NCBI GenBank assembly: GCA_002490995.1
Contig: DKVC01000264.1
Location: forward strand, 5,165-33,613
DNA from: Lachnospiraceae bacterium UBA7188
GTDB taxonomy: Bacteria > Bacillota > Clostridia > Lachnospirales > Lachnospiraceae
Length of the DNA: 28,449 nt
Direction of reading: 5' to 3'
Shown piece by piece: positions 15,901-23,077 of the stretch. The notes under the pieces are model-generated. The model made no database searches, was not told the origin of the DNA, and was given only the letters and a program-made list of their open reading frames with translations. The translations under genes were made by a program, and so were the position numbers. The stretch's first letter is position 1. Each line of letters opens with the position of its first letter.

Positions 15901-16171
15901 CGGCATCCGTTCCCTGGTCCACAATCTCCCGGATATCCGTCATGTCCCCTGCCCCTGTGGTTTCCGCTTTGTCATCGGCTGTCTGTACTACAATCTTATC
16001 GCCGGATGTCTGCGCATATACCACCACGCCGGCCTGCCCCAGCGCCAGCGCCGCGCAGAGGGCCACTGCCATCATCCTGGCTTTTCTGCTTCTCATGCTT
16101 TCGTATGTCCTTCTTCCGTCATTACCGTTTTTCATATTCCTGATTAAGTTCTGAATTATCTTATTTTTCAT
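12992..16171 (-). CDS. Large exported heptad/dodecad repeat protein
   Basis: The product is 1059 aa with an N-terminal signal segment (hydrophobic core about 33-52, cleavage near YAQ at 52-54) and no C-terminal membrane span, so it is probably exported. A globular part (about 150-370) is followed by YhgE/Pip-type heptads (GIDKLASGAEELKNGVGTLD and similar), then thirteen 12-residue units (14150-14617), then variant repeats including three 29-residue units (13596-13856), then a second heptad block (ELKNGSGKLYGGSAQLYDGI). Such proteins accompany MMPL transporters in Firmicutes. The ATG overlaps the MMPL stop by 4 nt (ATGA) and has GGAGG about 10 nt upstream, implying translational coupling. The role, perhaps an extracytoplasmic partner of the transporter, is inferred. 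Confidence 0.85.
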   Translation of the reverse strand: MKNKIIQNLIRNMKNGNDGRRTYESMRSRKARMMAVALCAALALGQAGVVVYAQTSGDKIVVQTADDKAETTGAGDMTDIREIVDQGTDAGMGVVRKAGAPVNMLLAANTTSNKTTKTTGKASNAAESTAGEKSSGGEETKAAKDETVYILAGADGSVQKIIVSDWLKNAAGDSTINDISELTDIENVRDDLHYTDETGDVKVWDAQGNDIYYQGNIDKELPVTLSVSYTLDGKNITPEELAGKSGKVKIRFDYTNNLYETVELDGVPTKMYIPFAMMTGMILDDEIFTNVEVTNGRLLNDGSRTVVAGLAFPGLQENLDIDAEKLEVPDYVEITADVKDFEMGMTATIASNDVFSEIDLEDKDDLEDLRGSMDEMTDAMEQLMDGSNQLYDGICTLLEKSGELIEGIDKLASGAEELKNGVGTLDSGVSQVADGAAKLQEGLNTLSSKNAELNGGARQVFDTLLSTARTQLVAAGLDVPEMTVENYAEVLNNTIASLDEDAVYQQALTQVTNAVEEKRSYIESQVTDVVKGEVASKVDAAVREQVTAKVEEAAREQVTAAVTEAVRQQVTAKVTEAAEPQVTEQVTAAVRAAVMEKVEAAGKEEITKQVTAAVRAEVERQVREAVKTEVTRQVNAAVKEQVAKQVEEAAGAKIREEVTAAVYSQVTAQVIKSATGMDAAAYEAAVGAGKVDAQTQSAVQAAIEGQKASEAVKARIEDEVQKQLNAAVEAQMSDGAVQKQVDAQIEAQMSGEAVKGQINTATEAQMSSDAVKAQIDANVKSVVDAKVEEQMATDAVKAQITSNVEEQMQKIVPAKVEEQMATDEIKATVQSNTDEQMETIVPAKVEEQMATDEIKATIQSNIDAQMGSDALKETVAANTELQVQKAITENMAGEEVQSKLAAASEGAKSVIALKASLDNYNVFYLGLQAYTAGVAEAASGAGTLSAGIGELKNGSGKLYGGSAQLYDGILTMKKSAPALTDGITQLRDGALELSDGLTQFNEEGIQKLVDAVDGDLDGLFNRLRKISEVSKNYKSFAGIDDSMDGKVKFIYRTEAVERE
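13596..13856 (-). repeat. 87-bp tandem coding repeat, three units
   Basis: The anchor GCCATCTG recurs at 13623, 13710 and 13797, a period of exactly 87 bp, encoding 29-residue units that begin KVEEQMATD. Units differ at scattered positions, so the array is not very recent. Flanking sequence contains shorter, more diverged EAQM(S)GEAVK-type units. Confidence 0.8.
14150..14617 (-). repeat. 36-bp coding repeat array, 13 dodecads
   Basis: Thirteen consecutive 12-residue units (468 bp) follow the pattern xxQVTxxVxxAV or close variants, such as REQVTAKVEEAA and RQQVTAKVTEAA. Valine or isoleucine falls at positions 4 and 8 and small residues at 11 and 12. The spacing is 4-4-4 rather than the 3-4 of heptads or the 3-4-4 of hendecads, suggesting an unusual long helix. 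Confidence 0.8.
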
Positions 16172-18336
16172 GATACCGTTACCTCCGTCATTCTATTTTT
16201 GGTCTTGTTATTGGTCTTATTGTTTGTCTTGTCCCGGCTGTGTCCCATGCCTATGGTGGTCACACAAATCAGCCCGTCGCAGAGCCTCAGCAGAGCCGGA
16301 AGGATAAATACGACGCAGAGCATACTCACTACGGCTCCTCTCGCCATCAGCATACACATGGAACTGATGATATCTATATTCGAGTAAACCGCCACACCGA
16401 AGGTTGCCGCAAAGAGCCCCATGCCGGATACGATAATGGACGGGATGGAACTGGAAAGGGCAATTGTCACTGCCTGTTTCTTATCCTTTCCGTGAACGCG
16501 CTCTTCCTTATACCGGGTGGTCATCAGGATTGCGTAGTCTACGGTAGCGCCCAGCTGAATGGTGCTGATGCAGATAGGGGCGATAAACGGCAGGCTCTGT
16601 CCGAGATAGTGAGGCAGTCCCAGGTTGATGAAAATCGCCAGCTCAATTACGGAAATCAGGATAAAGGGCAGGGTCACGCTCTTTTCCACCAGTGCAATGA
16701 TAACGAAAATCGCAATGATGGACACTGCGTTGACTACCTTAAAGTCGTGGTCCGTGGTTTCTATCATATCTTTCATACAGGGGGCCTCGCCGATCAGCAT
16801 GCCTCCCTCATCGTATTTTTTCAGAATGCTGTTCAGTTCATTGATCTGGTCATTCACCTCATCGCTGGCCACTCTATATTCCGAGTTGATGAGCATCAGC
16901 TCCCATTTGTCGCTTTTCAGGATACTTGTGACGGATTCCGGCAATATTTCTTCCGGCACCAGGGAACCGATAACGGATTCCAGGCCCAGCACATATTTGA
17001 CTCCGTCAACGTCTTCCATCTCGCGAATCATGCTGCGGACATTTTTCGGAGAAACACTTGTATCAAGCAGCAGCATATGCGTAGACGCAATATTGAATTC
17101 TTCCTGCAGTTTGGAGTTGGCTATCACATATTCCATGTCCTCCGGCAGGCATTCTCCCATATCATAGTAAACTTCGCCGTTGGTTTTGCTGTATCCATAA
17201 TAAGCAGGCGGAATCAGCACTGCAAACACTGCCAGGAATACGGCAAACACTTTCACGGTTCCTTCCGCAAATTTTCCCATATTCGGGATCAGGGAGCGGT
17301 GCTTGGTGGCCTGCAACGGTTTATCCAACACCAGGATCAGGGCGGGAAGTACGGTGACACATCCCAGGACGCCCAGCAGTACGCCCTTTGCCATAACGAT
17401 CCCCAGGTCTCTGCCCATGGTAAAGGACATGAAGCAAAGTGCGATAAATCCGGCGATGGTGGTGATGGAACTGCCTACCACACTGGCAAGGGTTTCCTGG
17501 ATGGCGGCCGCCATGGCTTCCCGTGCACCGCTCTTTTGCTGTTCCCTGTCGGCGGCTGCATCTACGCCCAGCCTTTCTCTCTGCTCGTTGTAGCTGTGCC
17601 ACAGGAAGATGGAATAATCCATGGTGACAGCCAGCTGCAGCACTGCGGATAATGCCTTGGTGATATAGGAAATCTCACCCATAAAGTAATTGGAACCCAG
17701 GTTCAGCAGAATCATGATACCGATGGAAGCCAGGAACACGAAGGGTACCAGCCAACCGTCCAGCAACACCAGCATGGCGGCACATGCCAGGGCTACGGCG
17801 ATGCCCACATAAATGGGTTCCTCTTTTTCACACAAATCCTTCAAATCCGTCACCAGCGCGGACATCCCGGAGACATAACACTGTTTCCCGCAGACCGCCC
17901 GGATTTCCCGGATGGCATCCATGGTAATGTCTGCGGATGTGGAACTGTCGAAGAATACGGCCATCATGGTGGAGTGGTCTGTATTGAATTCTTTCCAAAT
18001 CTTATCCGGCAGAAGCTCTTTTGGCACGGAAAGGTCCATCAGAGAGTCGTACCAGATCACGGTTTCCACATGCTCTACCTGTTCAATCTGCTCCTTCAGC
18101 TTCGATACATCCTTATCCGGCATATCTTCCACAATAATGAAGGAAAAAGCCCCTTTGCCAAACTCATCCATCAGTTCGTTCTGCCCGATTACGGTATCCA
18201 TATCTTCCGGCAGATAGTCCAACATGTCATAATTAATTCTGGTTCCCGCCATGCCCAACAGGGACGGAATCATCAGCACGAATGCCAGAATCAAAATCGG
18301 AATACGGTATTTCACCACTGCTTTTGAAAAACGCAT
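16168..18336 (-). CDS. MMPL-family RND transporter
   Basis: The product is 722 aa with the two-fold RND layout: TM1 at about 12-31, an extracytoplasmic domain (31-170), a five-helix bundle (about 174-340), then a second copy with TM7 near 362-385, a soluble domain and helices from about 540 to 695. Proton-relay-like motifs are visible as LAVTMDYSIFLWHS in the first half and GATVDYAILMTTRYKEER in the second. MMPL proteins export lipids or hydrophobic molecules using the proton gradient. AAAGGA precedes the ATG. It is coupled to the large repeat protein by an ATGA overlap. The lysine/asparagine-rich tail (TNNKTNNKTKN) is unusual but short. The substrate is unknown. Confidence 0.92.
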   Translation of the reverse strand: MRFSKAVVKYRIPILILAFVLMIPSLLGMAGTRINYDMLDYLPEDMDTVIGQNELMDEFGKGAFSFIIVEDMPDKDVSKLKEQIEQVEHVETVIWYDSLMDLSVPKELLPDKIWKEFNTDHSTMMAVFFDSSTSADITMDAIREIRAVCGKQCYVSGMSALVTDLKDLCEKEEPIYVGIAVALACAAMLVLLDGWLVPFVFLASIGIMILLNLGSNYFMGEISYITKALSAVLQLAVTMDYSIFLWHSYNEQRERLGVDAAADREQQKSGAREAMAAAIQETLASVVGSSITTIAGFIALCFMSFTMGRDLGIVMAKGVLLGVLGCVTVLPALILVLDKPLQATKHRSLIPNMGKFAEGTVKVFAVFLAVFAVLIPPAYYGYSKTNGEVYYDMGECLPEDMEYVIANSKLQEEFNIASTHMLLLDTSVSPKNVRSMIREMEDVDGVKYVLGLESVIGSLVPEEILPESVTSILKSDKWELMLINSEYRVASDEVNDQINELNSILKKYDEGGMLIGEAPCMKDMIETTDHDFKVVNAVSIIAIFVIIALVEKSVTLPFILISVIELAIFINLGLPHYLGQSLPFIAPICISTIQLGATVDYAILMTTRYKEERVHGKDKKQAVTIALSSSIPSIIVSGMGLFAATFGVAVYSNIDIISSMCMLMARGAVVSMLCVVFILPALLRLCDGLICVTTIGMGHSRDKTNNKTNNKTKNRMTEVTVS

Positions 18337-18385
18337 AATTTCATCATCCTTTCTTTATTTATAGTTCCACAGAGCATTTCCTGTC

Positions 18386-18495
18386 TTAAGGAAGCGTCTA
18401 CAAATAACTGATACGGGTTTAGAGCCGTTTTCCTTATATTTCCAGGCTTTCCCCTAAAGAAGTTGTATCGTTATTTTCCGGCAATTCCTAAGGAA
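18386..18495 (+). repeat. 110-bp palindromic element, copy Y
   Basis: This copy matches element X (12885-12994) in reversed orientation, including the shared stretch GAGCCGTTTTCCTTAT and the CTAAAGAAGTTGTA segment. It lies between the HdeD-like gene and the MMPL gene, so copies X and Y exactly bracket the two-gene transporter unit. Any transcript from the HdeD promoter reading into the MMPL gene would contain this hairpin. Confidence 0.8.
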
Positions 18496-18516
18496 GTGTC
18501 CGGGGATCGTCTGCCT

Positions 18517-19110
18517 TCATATCTCCTGGTATTCGCTTTCAATGACATCCGGGCGCTGGTGCTTCACAATCTTGACTGTGCTGACTACCACGCACAGATT
18601 CAGGATTCCTTCCGCCAGAAGCGAGACCCCCAGCAGCATGGTCAGCACATGCGCGCTTTCCACAGGCCGGAACACTAACAGCAGCCCCACAAACCCGGTC
18701 AGCACCGCCAGCAGTAATATCAGCCACCATGCCGCGATGCCGAACCGTTTCGAGTCCATAGCTATCTGTACCTTGAACAGCCCGTCTGCCAGTATTGCGA
18801 TTCCCAGGGCGATAAAAATGAAATTCATTACATTCGGTGACCTGATGAAGACAATCACCCCCAGGGCAATCAGTAGGATGCCGAACTCCAGATCGTACTG
18901 GAACGCCAGCCTGAATAAGTCCCTGGAAAAATATCCCACCAGCTTGATGCACCCAAACAGGATCAACGCGATTCCCAGCCCCCGCCCGATTACTTTTACA
19001 GACAGATCCGGGCGAGCTATGAACAGGATTCCGACAATGCAGAATACTGTTGACATTACGATGTAGCCTGTCTTCGCGATCCTCATGGGTGTTACGGAAC
19101 GCATCTTCAT
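18517..19110 (-). CDS. HdeD/DUF308-like membrane protein
   Basis: The product is 197 aa and almost entirely hydrophobic, with about six helices in three hairpin pairs (for example GYIVMSTVFCIVGILFIARP, ALILFGCIKLVGYF, LGIAILADGL and LLGVSLLAEGILNLCVVVST). The repeated G-x-x-L-x-x-G-x-x-x-L pattern is typical of HdeD/DUF308 proteins. HdeD is linked to acid resistance in E. coli, but the function in Firmicutes is not established. The ATG at 19110 is chosen because AGGAGG lies 8 nt upstream; the longer ORF to 19158 has no such site. It precedes the MMPL unit on the same strand, separated by palindrome Y. Confidence 0.8.
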   Translation of the reverse strand: MKMRSVTPMRIAKTGYIVMSTVFCIVGILFIARPDLSVKVIGRGLGIALILFGCIKLVGYFSRDLFRLAFQYDLEFGILLIALGVIVFIRSPNVMNFIFIALGIAILADGLFKVQIAMDSKRFGIAAWWLILLLAVLTGFVGLLLVFRPVESAHVLTMLLGVSLLAEGILNLCVVVSTVKIVKHQRPDVIESEYQEI

Positions 19111-19212
19111 AATCCAAACCTCCTGTTTTCGTTTCGCAGATGCCCATCCGCTGCCCATTGAGCATCTGCTGTTTCCAGTTCCGCAGGAACCTTACCTGTT
19201 CCTTATGCTGAC

Positions 19213-19218
19213 AGTATA
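19213..19218 (-). promoter_or_regulatory. Extended -10 promoter of the HdeD-like gene
   Basis: Minus-strand TGC-TATACT (-10 at 19213-19218) lies just after the terminator at 19254-19282 and about 100 nt before the HdeD-like start. The -35 (TTCCAG at 17 bp) is weak, so the call rests on the extended -10 and the location. Confidence 0.45.
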
Positions 19219-19248
19219 GCAGAGAAGCTTTGTCCCTGGAATCGACAG

Positions 19249-19282
19249 AAAAAGCCGTCTGCCCAAAATCAGGGCAGACGGC
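19249..19282 (-). terminator. Second tandem terminator, minus strand
   Basis: Perfect 11-bp stem GCCGTCTGCCC (19254-19264) / GGGCAGACGGC (19272-19282), loop 7 nt, followed by TTTTTCTG on the minus strand. It backs up the terminator at 19355-19383 and insulates the HdeD-like gene. Confidence 0.85.
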
Positions 19283-19342
19283 GGTAAGTGACTGAAATTT
19301 GGGCATTTGGGAAAAAATGCCTAAAAACCTCCCACAGGAATA

Positions 19343-19383
19343 TAAAATAGAAATGCCGTCTCTCCTGTTTTAAGAGAGACGGC
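19343..19383 (-). terminator. Terminator of the sugar ABC operon
   Basis: A 10-bp stem GCCGTCTCTC (19355-19364) / GAGAGACGGC (19374-19383), loop 9 nt, is followed on the minus strand by ATTTCTATTTTA. It begins about 40 nt after the stop codon of the substrate-binding protein at 19424 and shares the GCCGTCT stem base with the second terminator, so the two may be duplicates. Confidence 0.75.
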
Positions 19384-19423
19384 TATTCCTTCTTGCCATA
19401 ATACATTTTGGTATACTGCCAAA

Positions 19424-20941
19424 TTACTGTGCAGCGTCAATTTGAGCCTGAACTTGTTCCATTATGGTGTCGAAACCAGATGCACGCAGTTCTTCCATCA
19501 TCTTCGGCACTGTTTCCTCTGGATCTGACGTTCCTGTCAAAAGCCCCTTCCTATAACGCTCGATAATCTCATTACAGTTCGCCAGTTCACCTTCGAATTC
19601 GGTTGTGTCGATAGAGATACCCAATACAGGAGACGCAACCGCCGATTCATTCAGAGCCCTCACTTCATCCCACTGATTCTCTTCCACGTCATCAGTAAGC
19701 GTTACATTGAAGAAGGTTCCCTGGGTATAGCCTGCCATAGACCAGTCTGTATTGATCTTGTGAACCCTGCCTTCTGAATTGTACTCAAAATTCTCGCCCT
19801 CAAGACCGAAATACAGGGCATCCCTTACATGGGAATCCGTATTTACCAGTTCCAGTAACTGCAGAGCCTTTTCCACGTTCTTGCAGCTTGAGGAGATACA
19901 GTTCAGGGAGCCGCCTACTGTGCTGAATGACAGATGCGTATCGCCCCACTGAGATACTACTACTTCCTTTTCCATATTCGGTCCCCAGACAGTCTTCGCT
20001 GCCAGCGGCCATCCCTGGGCAACATAGCACATTCTGTACTTCGGAGCCTCGCCCAATGTCTCAGCATCCTGGTTGATGATGCCTGCCTTATACCACTCGT
20101 GCAGTGTCTTCAGGTCAGCCATAATATCGTCCTGCTCGTAAATACTGACTGCCTTCTTGGTAGAATCATTGTAAGATACGCCGATGCCGGGTAAGCCAGC
20201 GCCCATTCCGTCATACTTGTCAAGGACAGCGCCCAGGCCGTCTGACGCCAGGATGAATGGTTCGGAACCCTCCCCGTCCTTAATTTTGGTCAGGGCATCC
20301 GTCAGAGACTGCAGGTCATGCATGTTCTCATAGTCGATTTCATATTTGTCTACCAGCTCTTTGTCCCATATGAAATACTGCGTTGCGGAACTGTCCTTAT
20401 AGGTAGGCACCGCATAAATCCCGCCGTCTATAGATACTGCATCCCAGTAATCCGCAGGAATGAAAGAATACAGTTCCGGACATGTACTCTGCAGAACCCC
20501 TGAAATGTCTGCAAATGTATTCGTCCTTACATCGCTGGCATATGTTCCGGAATCGGTGAACAGGATGTCAAATTCGGTGTTGTTCTTCGCCAGGATGTTT
20601 CTTCTGTTGCCCCAGTCATCCCACTTAACCACTTCCACATCCAGGTGTACGCCGATCTTCTCTTCCAGATAAGCATCTAACTCAGCTTTCCAGGCGTCGT
20701 AGTTGTCCGGCATGCCGTTACCTACCATTGCCCACTTGATATCTACCACTTCTCCGGACGCTGCCTGCTGCTCTTCCGACGACTCTTCAGACTGCTGCTC
20801 TTCCGACTGCTGGGAGCTTTCCCCGCTGCTGCCCTGGGCGGAACTGTTGTCCGCAGGTTCGCTGCCGCAGCCTGTCAGGCTTCCTGCCAGCATGGTACCC
20901 ACCGTCAGAAGGGCCATTACTTTCAGATTTCTCTTTTTCAT
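19424..20941 (-). CDS. CUT1-type sugar-binding lipoprotein (SBP 1)
   Basis: The product is 505 aa, an extracellular solute-binding protein anchored as a lipoprotein: the signal ends in SLTGC with C25 as the lipid-attached residue. A Ser/Glu/Gln-rich linker (about 26-65) follows, then a family 1 binding fold. The C-terminal DUF3502-like region resembles that of LipO/YtcQ proteins (ASPVLGISIDTTEFEGELAN, KGLLTGTSDPEETVPKMMEE). The ATG at 20941 is chosen over an upstream TTG because AGGAGG lies 8 nt before it. It is the last gene of the operon, 59 nt after the LplC-like permease and just before tandem terminators. It delivers its ligand, probably an oligosaccharide, to the two permeases; the exact sugar is unknown. 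Confidence 0.92.
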   Translation of the reverse strand: MKKRNLKVMALLTVGTMLAGSLTGCGSEPADNSSAQGSSGESSQQSEEQQSEESSEEQQAASGEVVDIKWAMVGNGMPDNYDAWKAELDAYLEEKIGVHLDVEVVKWDDWGNRRNILAKNNTEFDILFTDSGTYASDVRTNTFADISGVLQSTCPELYSFIPADYWDAVSIDGGIYAVPTYKDSSATQYFIWDKELVDKYEIDYENMHDLQSLTDALTKIKDGEGSEPFILASDGLGAVLDKYDGMGAGLPGIGVSYNDSTKKAVSIYEQDDIMADLKTLHEWYKAGIINQDAETLGEAPKYRMCYVAQGWPLAAKTVWGPNMEKEVVVSQWGDTHLSFSTVGGSLNCISSSCKNVEKALQLLELVNTDSHVRDALYFGLEGENFEYNSEGRVHKINTDWSMAGYTQGTFFNVTLTDDVEENQWDEVRALNESAVASPVLGISIDTTEFEGELANCNEIIERYRKGLLTGTSDPEETVPKMMEELRASGFDTIMEQVQAQIDAAQ

Positions 20942-21000
20942 TACCAATTCCTCCTAAAATGAAATATTTGAATATTGTATCTTAAAATCTCCGCCGGGGC

Positions 21001-21924
21001 TCAGCCTTTTACTGCACCCACGGTAAGCCCGGAGATAAAATACCGTTGGAAAAACGGATAAACACATGCAATCGGGACTACAATCAGGATTGCAATTGCC
21101 ATGCGGACTGTCTCGGACGGCATGGACTGCTTGTATTGCGTCAGGCTGACCCCAAGTTCGGGGTGGCTGGCAAAATACTCAATACTCTTCAAGATATTAT
21201 TCAGCATCGCCTGCAGGCCCACCAGCCTTTCTTCGTTAATATACAGGGATGCCTGGAACCAGTCGTTCCAGTATCCAAAAGCCAGGAACAATCCGATGGT
21301 AGCCAGCACCGGCTTGGAGATGGGCAGCACAATCCTGATAAAGGTCTGCAGCTGGGACGCTCCGTCTATCTCCGCCGATTCTATAATGGAGTCCGGAATC
21401 GTCGTCCGGAAGAACGTCCGCGTAATGACAATGTTAAAGGAGGATACCGCCAGGGGGACGGTCAGTACGAGGAACGTATTCCGCCACCCCAGGAAGTTTG
21501 CAACCACCACATAGCTGGCTACCATGCCCCCATTAAATATCATGGGAATGAAAATCACCCAGGTAAAGAACTTCTTCAGCTTGTAACCCGGCCTGGAGAG
21601 CACATACCCCATTGTAGTCGTCAGGATAAGCCCCAGTATGGTACCTGCCACAGTCACGGTCACGGAGACAAACAACGCCCGCAGAATCTGTGCCCGCTCA
21701 TTCCACATAAACTTATACGCCGCCATCGAAAAAGAATCCGGTATAAACCGATAGCCAAACTTCGCAATGGACTCTTCCGATGAGATTGATATCATAAATA
21801 CGAAGACAACCGGCAAAATACATATTGCTGCCAAAATGACGAATAAAATGTTAAAGCCAAGGTTCGTCCCCCACTTAATCCTGTTAAGATGATTTTCCTG
21901 CCCTGCTATCTCTTTCTTTGCCAT
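21001..21924 (-). CDS. Sugar ABC permease, LplC-like
   Basis: The product is 307 aa with six transmembrane helices and the BPD_transp_1 EAA loop (SAEIDGASQLQTFIRIVLPI) that docks on the ATPase. The N-terminus FVFMISISSEESIAKFGYRF and the C-terminus FFQRYFISGLTVGAVKG are characteristic of the LplC branch of carbohydrate permeases. AGGAGG lies about 6 nt before the ATG and the upstream permease stop is 17 nt away, so the two are cotranscribed and form the membrane channel as a heterodimer. No cognate ATPase is present; in B. subtilis relatives the shared ATPase MsmX fills this role. Confidence 0.95.
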   Translation of the reverse strand: MAKKEIAGQENHLNRIKWGTNLGFNILFVILAAICILPVVFVFMISISSEESIAKFGYRFIPDSFSMAAYKFMWNERAQILRALFVSVTVTVAGTILGLILTTTMGYVLSRPGYKLKKFFTWVIFIPMIFNGGMVASYVVVANFLGWRNTFLVLTVPLAVSSFNIVITRTFFRTTIPDSIIESAEIDGASQLQTFIRIVLPISKPVLATIGLFLAFGYWNDWFQASLYINEERLVGLQAMLNNILKSIEYFASHPELGVSLTQYKQSMPSETVRMAIAILIVVPIACVYPFFQRYFISGLTVGAVKG

Positions 21925-21941
21925 TTCACCCTCCTGTCCGC

Positions 21942-22937
21942 CTAAATAAGCGCGCTTTCCGAATCAATTTTGGATACGATATAATTTGCAGTCAGGATCG
22001 TAACACAGCATGCCACTGACTGGAACATGGACGCCGCCGCCGTCCTTCCGATGGACACATTCGACTGCAATGCGTTATAGAGATAAGTGTCAAACGTGGA
22101 CACCGTAGTATACAAATTGCTCGGTACTCTCTGCGTAACCTGGTAAAACAGACCGAAATCGGAGTAGAATATCTTGCCTACGTTCATGATAAACATCATA
22201 ATGGCCATCGGCTTCAGGCTGGGCAGTGTTATGTATTTTGCCTGTTGGAACTTTGTAGCGCCATCAATCATCGCCGCTTCATACATGGATGTATCAATTC
22301 CTGTAATCGTAGCCAGGTATACCACCATGCCGTAGCCGGTACCTTTCCACAGATTCATGAACACCAGGATGAACGGCCAGTACTTTGGTTCGGAATACCA
22401 CATGACATTATCGCCGCCGAAGGATGTGATCATCTGGTTCAGAAGCCCCTTCGTCGGGTTCAGGAAAGCGTAAACGAAATAGCTTACCACCACCCAGCTC
22501 ATAAAATGGGGAAAGAACATCATCGTCTGATAAACCTTTGACAGCAGCTTGCTGTAAAGCTGGCTAATTATGATGGCCAATGTAATCGGAATCACCGTGC
22601 CAAGGACAATGAAGACAATATTGTAAAGAACCGTATTCCTCAGCAGCATAGCGAAAGCATTGGATTTAAAGAAAAATTCAAAATTGCCGAAACCTGCCCA
22701 CTCACTGTGGAAAAGGCTGTATAAAAAACCATGCCCCGGCGATACCTTATAGTTTTTAAAAGCAATAATCAAGCCGAACATCGGCAAATAGGAGAATACC
22801 AAAAACCAGATAAAAGTGGGAAGCCCCAGCAATGTCAGCTCCGTGTCCCCTTTCGTCCACCGCGCCTTCTTGCCCCCCTTTTTCTTCGTCTCCTTGCCCC
22901 CTTGTCCGGTTTTCAGCATTTTTTCTTCTTTTTTCAA
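21942..22937 (-). CDS. Sugar ABC permease, LplB-like
   Basis: The product is 331 aa, starting with a lysine-rich cytoplasmic tail (about 1-30) followed by six helices. The EAA loop is EAAMIDGATKFQQAKYITLP, and FSYLPMFGLIIAFKNYK near residue 50 is typical of the LplB branch. The start is probably the TTG at 22937, because AAAGGTGG lies 9 nt upstream, while the next ATG (22919) has no ribosome site. An 8-codon ORF (MKKGGAEN) overlaps the TTG by its TGA (TTGA), so coupling is possible. It partners the LplC-like gene 17 nt downstream. Confidence 0.92.
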   Translation of the reverse strand: MKKEEKMLKTGQGGKETKKKGGKKARWTKGDTELTLLGLPTFIWFLVFSYLPMFGLIIAFKNYKVSPGHGFLYSLFHSEWAGFGNFEFFFKSNAFAMLLRNTVLYNIVFIVLGTVIPITLAIIISQLYSKLLSKVYQTMMFFPHFMSWVVVSYFVYAFLNPTKGLLNQMITSFGGDNVMWYSEPKYWPFILVFMNLWKGTGYGMVVYLATITGIDTSMYEAAMIDGATKFQQAKYITLPSLKPMAIMMFIMNVGKIFYSDFGLFYQVTQRVPSNLYTTVSTFDTYLYNALQSNVSIGRTAAASMFQSVACCVTILTANYIVSKIDSESALI

Positions 22938-23004
22938 TTTTCAGCACCACCTTTTTTCATTTTTTCGTCATTTTACACACTTTCCGCTCTTTTCAGCTGT
23001 TTTT

Positions 23005-23010
23005 ATTATA
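23005..23010 (-). promoter_or_regulatory. Possible internal promoter before permeases
   Basis: A perfect TATAAT (minus strand) lies in the AT-rich 140-nt gap between SBP 2 and the permeases, about 70 nt before the TTG start. The -35 is poor: TTGAAA sits 14 bp away and TTTTTG sits at 17 bp. If real, it would let the transporter be made apart from the regulators. Weak call. Confidence 0.35.
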
Positions 23011-23077
23011 ATTTTTCACATTGGTTTCAAAAAGTCTATATAGGATTCTTTATAGTATAAAAAGGAAACAATATCCT

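Noticed and set aside
16240..17652. 470-aa plus-strand open frame opposite the MMPL gene
   Set aside because: It is the antisense of a clearly coding RND transporter, has low-complexity His/Gln-rich sequence and no credible ribosome site.
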